From positions 124,001 to 188,000 of the forward strand of contig WRMN01000001.1 of assembly GCA_009777095.1 (NCBI GenBank): a stretch of 64,000 nucleotides of DNA, in the 5' to 3' direction. The position numbers and the translations under genes are program-made. The stretch's first letter is position 1. Each line of letters begins with the position of its first letter. The notes beneath the pieces are model-generated. The model was not told where the DNA came from and searched no databases. It was given only the letters and a program-made list of their open reading frames with translations. Below are positions 60,480 to 64,000 of this stretch, in pieces. Origin of the DNA: Bacteroidales bacterium. GTDB lineage: Bacteria; Bacteroidota; Bacteroidia; Bacteroidales; UBA932.

Positions 60480-62168
60480 CTAAAGTTCAATAATGCGGTT
60501 GCAGGAGGCTAAGGAGGAGGGGCGGTGCGCTATTATCAGCAGTGTCAGCGATTGGTTGTTCGAGGATAAATAATCTATCGAGTCTCTAATTTCCTGTTCT
60601 GTGGCCGTATCAAGCGAGGAAGTGGCTTCATCAAAAAACAAGACTTCGGCGCCTTTGTACAAGGCACGGGCTATGCCTACCCGCTGCCTTTGTCCGCCCG
60701 ACAAACGGCTGCCGCTTTCGCCCAAAAGGGTATGCAAACCTTCGGGCAAGCTATCCGCAAAATCGTTCAATTGTACCTGCGCCAAAACATCTTTTACCCG
60801 CCGATAATCAATAGCCTTTTCTTCTACGCCGAAGGCCACGTTTTCGGCTAAGGTGCCGTGCATCACAAAGACCTCCTGCGGCACATAACCCACCAAGGCT
60901 TGCCACGAAGCGCTGTTAGCCGCATCTAAGCGCTTTCCGTCAATGAGAATCCCGCCCGATTGGGGGGCGTAAAGCCCCAACAACAAATTAAACAAGGTGC
61001 TTTTCCCTATGCCCGATGCCCCTTTTATGCCTATCCGCTCGCCTTTCCTTACATGAAAGGAAAGATTATTAATAACCGGCGTATCCTCGTCGGGGAAGCA
61101 GAAGTTCAAATCCTCTACCGCTAATTCTTCCCGAAAATGCGTTATACGGGGACTGTCTTGCAGGGGCTCCGCAGCCGCCTTATGCTCGGCTGCTTCTTTA
61201 ATTATATCAATAGTGTAAGCATTGTTTTTCAGTTGCGCCCAGCCGGTAATCAGGCTGCGCATGGCAGGCAGCATTCGCAAGGCGGCTACGGCAAAAACGC
61301 CGAAGAGCAAGCGCACGGAAGCATCGCCGCGGCCAATCAGTACCAAAGTAATCATGCCCAAACATACGGCCACTTCTATGATAGCGCTCGGCACGCGCAA
61401 CACACGGTCGGTTTTACGGCGATAATAGGCCATCTTCTTCAAGCCTTCCATGAAACGTTCTCGGAACAAGGGATAGGCTCGGTTGAGCTTTACCTCGGCA
61501 TAACCTCTGAAAGTCTCACCCACAGTGCGCGCCTGCTGCCGCCTTACTTCATTTTCGGCCTTGCCGTTTCTATTTAATTGATGTTTTACGGTGCGGAAGT
61601 AAAGCCATAGGGCAGGCAGTAAGCAGAGCAGCATAAAAACAGCCAATTGCCACGTATAGAAAAACAGGAAACTCCAAATCAACAGTAATAACACTGCCTC
61701 GCCCGCCATGGTAAAGAACAAGGAGAGTACCTGCTGAGCAAAGGTGTAACACACTCCGTTGATTTTATGCGCCAAGGCCGTAGTGTGCGACTGTTTGACA
61801 AACAATAAGCCTCTGCGGAAGTAGGCGTCATACAATCGGACGGAAAAATAAGCATACAAGTCCATCACATACTTGTTTTGCACCCCGCCCAACCAAATGG
61901 CCACCATATTTTTGAGCAGCATAAAGAGTAATATTCCGCCGACAATTATCCACACGAAAGTGTCCTCTGCGGCAATACCCAACTTAGCCTGCCAGACATG
62001 CAGGAGCGAATATTCCTGCTGCTCCGAAGCGCCCAATATCAGGTACAACAAAGGCAGCATGGCGGCTAAGCCGGCAAAGTTCAGCACAGCCCGCAGCAAT
62101 ACCGACAACACTACTCGGATTGTTTGTTTACGGTAAACAGGAGGGAGGAGTTTCAGGAGTTTGAGCAT
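60480..62168 (-). CDS. ABC exporter, fused permease and ATPase, no peptidase domain
   Basis: The 562-residue half-transporter has about six membrane helices in residues 18-300 and an ATPase domain with Walker A GASGIGKST (383-391), signature LSGGQRQRVGIARAL, Walker B VLFFDEATSSLD and H-loop IIAHR. It resembles lipid or peptide exporters of the MsbA/LagD-like group but lacks the N-terminal C39 protease seen in many bacteriocin exporters. It overlaps the nucleotidyltransferase gene by 16 bases. It is the likely export step of this locus. Confidence 0.92.
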   Translation of the reverse strand: MLKLLKLLPPVYRKQTIRVVLSVLLRAVLNFAGLAAMLPLLYLILGASEQQEYSLLHVWQAKLGIAAEDTFVWIIVGGILLFMLLKNMVAIWLGGVQNKYVMDLYAYFSVRLYDAYFRRGLLFVKQSHTTALAHKINGVCYTFAQQVLSLFFTMAGEAVLLLLIWSFLFFYTWQLAVFMLLCLLPALWLYFRTVKHQLNRNGKAENEVRRQQARTVGETFRGYAEVKLNRAYPLFRERFMEGLKKMAYYRRKTDRVLRVPSAIIEVAVCLGMITLVLIGRGDASVRLLFGVFAVAALRMLPAMRSLITGWAQLKNNAYTIDIIKEAAEHKAAAEPLQDSPRITHFREELAVEDLNFCFPDEDTPVINNLSFHVRKGERIGIKGASGIGKSTLFNLLLGLYAPQSGGILIDGKRLDAANSASWQALVGYVPQEVFVMHGTLAENVAFGVEEKAIDYRRVKDVLAQVQLNDFADSLPEGLHTLLGESGSRLSGGQRQRVGIARALYKGAEVLFFDEATSSLDTATEQEIRDSIDYLSSNNQSLTLLIIAHRPSSLASCNRIIEL

Positions 62169-63271
62169 AGCTTAAGCTGTTTAAGCGTGCGAATAGGGTG
62201 GAAGAGGTGGAAGAAAACCGAATGCGCTATTCTGCGGCCATAGCGCCCCGGGTAAAGCAATTCATATTTCCAGCGCTCCTCTTTTATGCGTCGGTAGTAG
62301 AATTTAATGCTCTGCCACGCCGAGGGCGATTCGGGCATCTGCACAGGATATAATATGCCGTTCAGCATTTTTTCTTCGAGCGCAGGGCAGCGTTGGCAGT
62401 TCAAGGCTGTTTCAGCATCTAATCCGAAAAGTTCCATGGTTATAGCCGTAAAAGCGTCGGCTGCTTTTAACCAGCCTGCCTCGGCTAAGACTGCACGGTA
62501 GGCGGTCAGGTCGATTTTTTCCTTGTTGGCATACAAGAACACTGCCCAGTCGCAAAGAGTGCGGAGGTTCGTTTCTCGCGTAAAATGCCGCAAGGCATGA
62601 CAGACCAGAAACAGTGCATGAAAATCGGTCGGCGGGTACAATAGCTGCCCCTTCGGAACCTGATTAAACCTTACGTTTTTTTGTAAACTTTCCTGCAAGT
62701 ATTGCTCTAAACGGCAAACATAGCTTAAATTTTGCAGGTTTAAAAAATAATGGTGGTTTTCTATGGGGACGCCTTTGTAAGATAAAACAACATGTTTTTG
62801 CTGCGTTTTTTCCTTCTTAACGCCCTGTTTTATTAAAACTTGTTCGCCTTTTCGGGCTTGTCCGAAAAGGTAAATGTCTAAATCGCCGAACTCTCTGTGT
62901 TGGGGAATGGGGTAATCTTGCGCCAGAGCCAAGCCTTTAAACAACATTACAGGAACGGATTCGCCGCTCAGCATTGCCGCTAACTCGGCAGCCACTGCCG
63001 CTTTGTAGTTATAACGCTGTTCTACGGCTTCCACATTAGCTGCCCACGTTATTTTAAGGCTGCGCGGCAAGAGGTGTTTTGTCGGCTCGCGCATAATGCC
63101 GTCGAAAGCTATAGCCATTACCCCGTGCGCTACTGCCGCTTTGAACAGTTGATGCCAATCTTCTTCTTCCATGTCGGTGAACAAAGCATCGTCGGCCGCT
63201 TTGTTCCACAAGGCCGATTGCAACAAGGCTAACAACCTGCGGTGCGTTAGATCTACAAATTCCAACAGCAT
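62153..63271 (-). CDS. Nucleotidyltransferase-fold protein (NTP_transf_5 type)
   Basis: The 372-residue protein contains PVMLFKGLALAQDYPIPQHR and FGDLDIYLFG, the KG...GDxDI pattern of NTP_transf_5 proteins (Lys112, Asp130, Asp132). Members occur in capsule clusters and in lasso-peptide loci such as paeninodin. Their reaction is not settled; nucleotidyl or sugar transfer to a small molecule or peptide is plausible. It overlaps the PqqD-like gene by one base (TGATG) and the ABC gene by 16 bases. Confidence 0.82.
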   Translation of the reverse strand: MLLEFVDLTHRRLLALLQSALWNKAADDALFTDMEEEDWHQLFKAAVAHGVMAIAFDGIMREPTKHLLPRSLKITWAANVEAVEQRYNYKAAVAAELAAMLSGESVPVMLFKGLALAQDYPIPQHREFGDLDIYLFGQARKGEQVLIKQGVKKEKTQQKHVVLSYKGVPIENHHYFLNLQNLSYVCRLEQYLQESLQKNVRFNQVPKGQLLYPPTDFHALFLVCHALRHFTRETNLRTLCDWAVFLYANKEKIDLTAYRAVLAEAGWLKAADAFTAITMELFGLDAETALNCQRCPALEEKMLNGILYPVQMPESPSAWQSIKFYYRRIKEERWKYELLYPGRYGRRIAHSVFFHLFHPIRTLKQLKLCSNS

Positions 63272-63537
63272 CAGACAATGGCTTTACAGGCCAGTAAACG
63301 CTCGACCCAGGCGCGGGCGTCGGCTTCGGCAACTGTTTGCTCTACATCATAACGGTTAATGAGCAACTTAGCCACATCTTCTACCGTAAAATCTTTCCCG
63401 CACAATTCATTCCACAGGTAAACAGAGGTTTCGTTAAAGGCTATGAGCTTGGTCATATCAAGCCCGAACTTGCCTTGCATAATTAAGACCTGCTCGCCTG
63501 CAATAGATTTTATGGTTAGACCGTCTTTGGTTTTCAA
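63271..63537 (-). CDS. PqqD-like peptide-recognition protein
   Basis: The 88-residue protein fits the PqqD fold: three N-terminal strands, FNETSVYLWNELCGKDFTVED, then LINRYDVEQTVAEADARAWVERLL. PqqD domains bind leader peptides of ribosomally made, modified peptides (the RiPP recognition element) and present them to enzymes. It overlaps the CapD-like gene by four bases and the nucleotidyltransferase gene by one base. Its presence is the main reason to think that this locus handles a peptide. Confidence 0.85.
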   Translation of the reverse strand: MKTKDGLTIKSIAGEQVLIMQGKFGLDMTKLIAFNETSVYLWNELCGKDFTVEDVAKLLINRYDVEQTVAEADARAWVERLLACKAIV

Positions 63538-64000
63538 AGCTCAAAGTTTAAATATTCGGGGACTAAGGCATGCAGTTGTGCTATTACCTTTGCATCATCA
63601 AAGGAGTAAGCGGTATGAATTAACGTTTTTATATCCACTTTTACATTATCGTAGTTGTATTTGCGCACCCTCCCGATCATAATTTTTTCGTGTTGTGTAG
63701 GCAACTGATGTTCTTCCTTGCTCAACAGTTCTTCATACAATTTTTCGCCCGGACGAAGCCCTACAAAGGCTATATCAATGTCTTTATAAGGTTCAAGGCC
63801 CGACAAACGAATCATCTTTTCGGCCAGGTCTTTAATTTTTACAGCTTCGCCCATATCGAAGATAAAAATCTCTCCCCCATATCCCAGATTTCCAGCTTCG
63901 AGTACAAGGCTGCAAGCCTCGGGAATAGTCATGAAGAAACGGGTAATTTCAGGATGCGTTACGGTTATCGGACCGCCCTGCTTGATTTGTTCTTCGAAGC
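63534..64000 (-). CDS. CapD-like nucleotide-sugar dehydratase/epimerase, 5' end cut by window edge
   Basis: The visible 154 codons cover the C-terminal end of a CapD/FlaA1-like polysaccharide biosynthesis protein: IKQGGPITVTHPEITRFFMT, then PEACSLVLEAGNLGYGGEIFIFDMGE and FVGLRPGEKLYEELL. The full protein usually has membrane helices and a Rossmann SDR domain for UDP-GlcNAc-type sugars. The frame is open to base 64000. It overlaps the PqqD-like gene by four bases, so the peptide-type genes appear to sit at the end of a surface-polysaccharide operon. Confidence 0.92.
   Translation of the reverse strand, partial: FEEQIKQGGPITVTHPEITRFFMTIPEACSLVLEAGNLGYGGEIFIFDMGEAVKIKDLAEKMIRLSGLEPYKDIDIAFVGLRPGEKLYEELLSKEEHQLPTQHEKIMIGRVRKYNYDNVKVDIKTLIHTAYSFDDAKVIAQLHALVPEYLNFEL

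Noticed and set aside
58917..63537. Canonical lasso-peptide locus
   Set aside because: PqqD, HprK-like, NTP_transf_5 and ABC genes fit, but no asparagine-synthetase-like cyclase or transglutaminase-like protease is present in the visible part.

Overview
The window looks like a chromosomal segment of an uncultivated or little-studied Bacteroidetes bacterium, most likely order Bacteroidales. The signs seen directly are: -7 promoter boxes of the Bacteroidetes form TAnnTTTG in front of many genes; a PorP/SprF-type membrane protein next to proteins with gliding-motility/type IX secretion C-terminal domains; a fimbrillin-like lipoprotein; DUF4290 and DUF4294 proteins; methylmalonyl-CoA mutase and pyruvate phosphate dikinase; and a MurA with Asp in place of the fosfomycin-reactive Cys. 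I saw no rRNA, tRNA or CRISPR array.

Layout. 1-3.5 kb: glutamate formimidoyltransferase (cut by the window edge), deoxyribose-phosphate aldolase and a DUF4143-type ATPase whose promoter abuts an array of eight 32-bp-spaced dyads. 3.7-10.7 kb: a PHP-domain/glycosyltransferase fusion overlapping a GH13 glucosidase, then a convergent ppdK. 10.8-18.3 kb: a DUF1016 nuclease remnant, rfbD, a phosphohexomutase, an AT-rich membrane protein and two outer-membrane-type proteins. 18.4-25.2 kb: a Spy-like protein, mutA-mutB and a three-gene hipB-hipS-hipT-like toxin-antitoxin locus preceded by twelve palindromes at a 40-41 bp pitch. 25.2-39.3 kb: housekeeping genes (gpsA, apbE, xseAB, an M14 peptidase/EnvC-like/TPR operon, uvrA, a lytic transglycosylase, pcm, ogt). 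39.3-56.4 kb: a GH3-beta-lactamase fusion, type IX cargo and PorP/SprF proteins, relA/spoT, murA, ftsK and der. 56.4-57.4 kb: a small island with a transposase relic and a PIN-domain toxin-antitoxin-like pair between perfect 16-bp inverted repeats.

57.4-64 kb, all on the minus strand, is the most unusual part. A CapD-like sugar dehydratase is followed by a tightly coupled run: PqqD-like peptide-recognition protein, NTP_transf_5-type nucleotidyltransferase, ABC exporter without a peptidase domain, HPr-kinase-like protein and a soluble S24/S26 (Sec11/SipW-like) peptidase. Downstream, from its own promoter, come a 38-residue small protein and a fimbrillin-like lipoprotein. I read this as a candidate peptide modification and export system with the 38-residue protein as the leading precursor candidate. 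It lacks the lasso cyclase and transglutaminase-like protease of paeninodin-type loci. The second theme is operator-like arrays with helical spacing next to probably acquired toxin/ATPase genes, one of which has become part of the 3' end of mutB.
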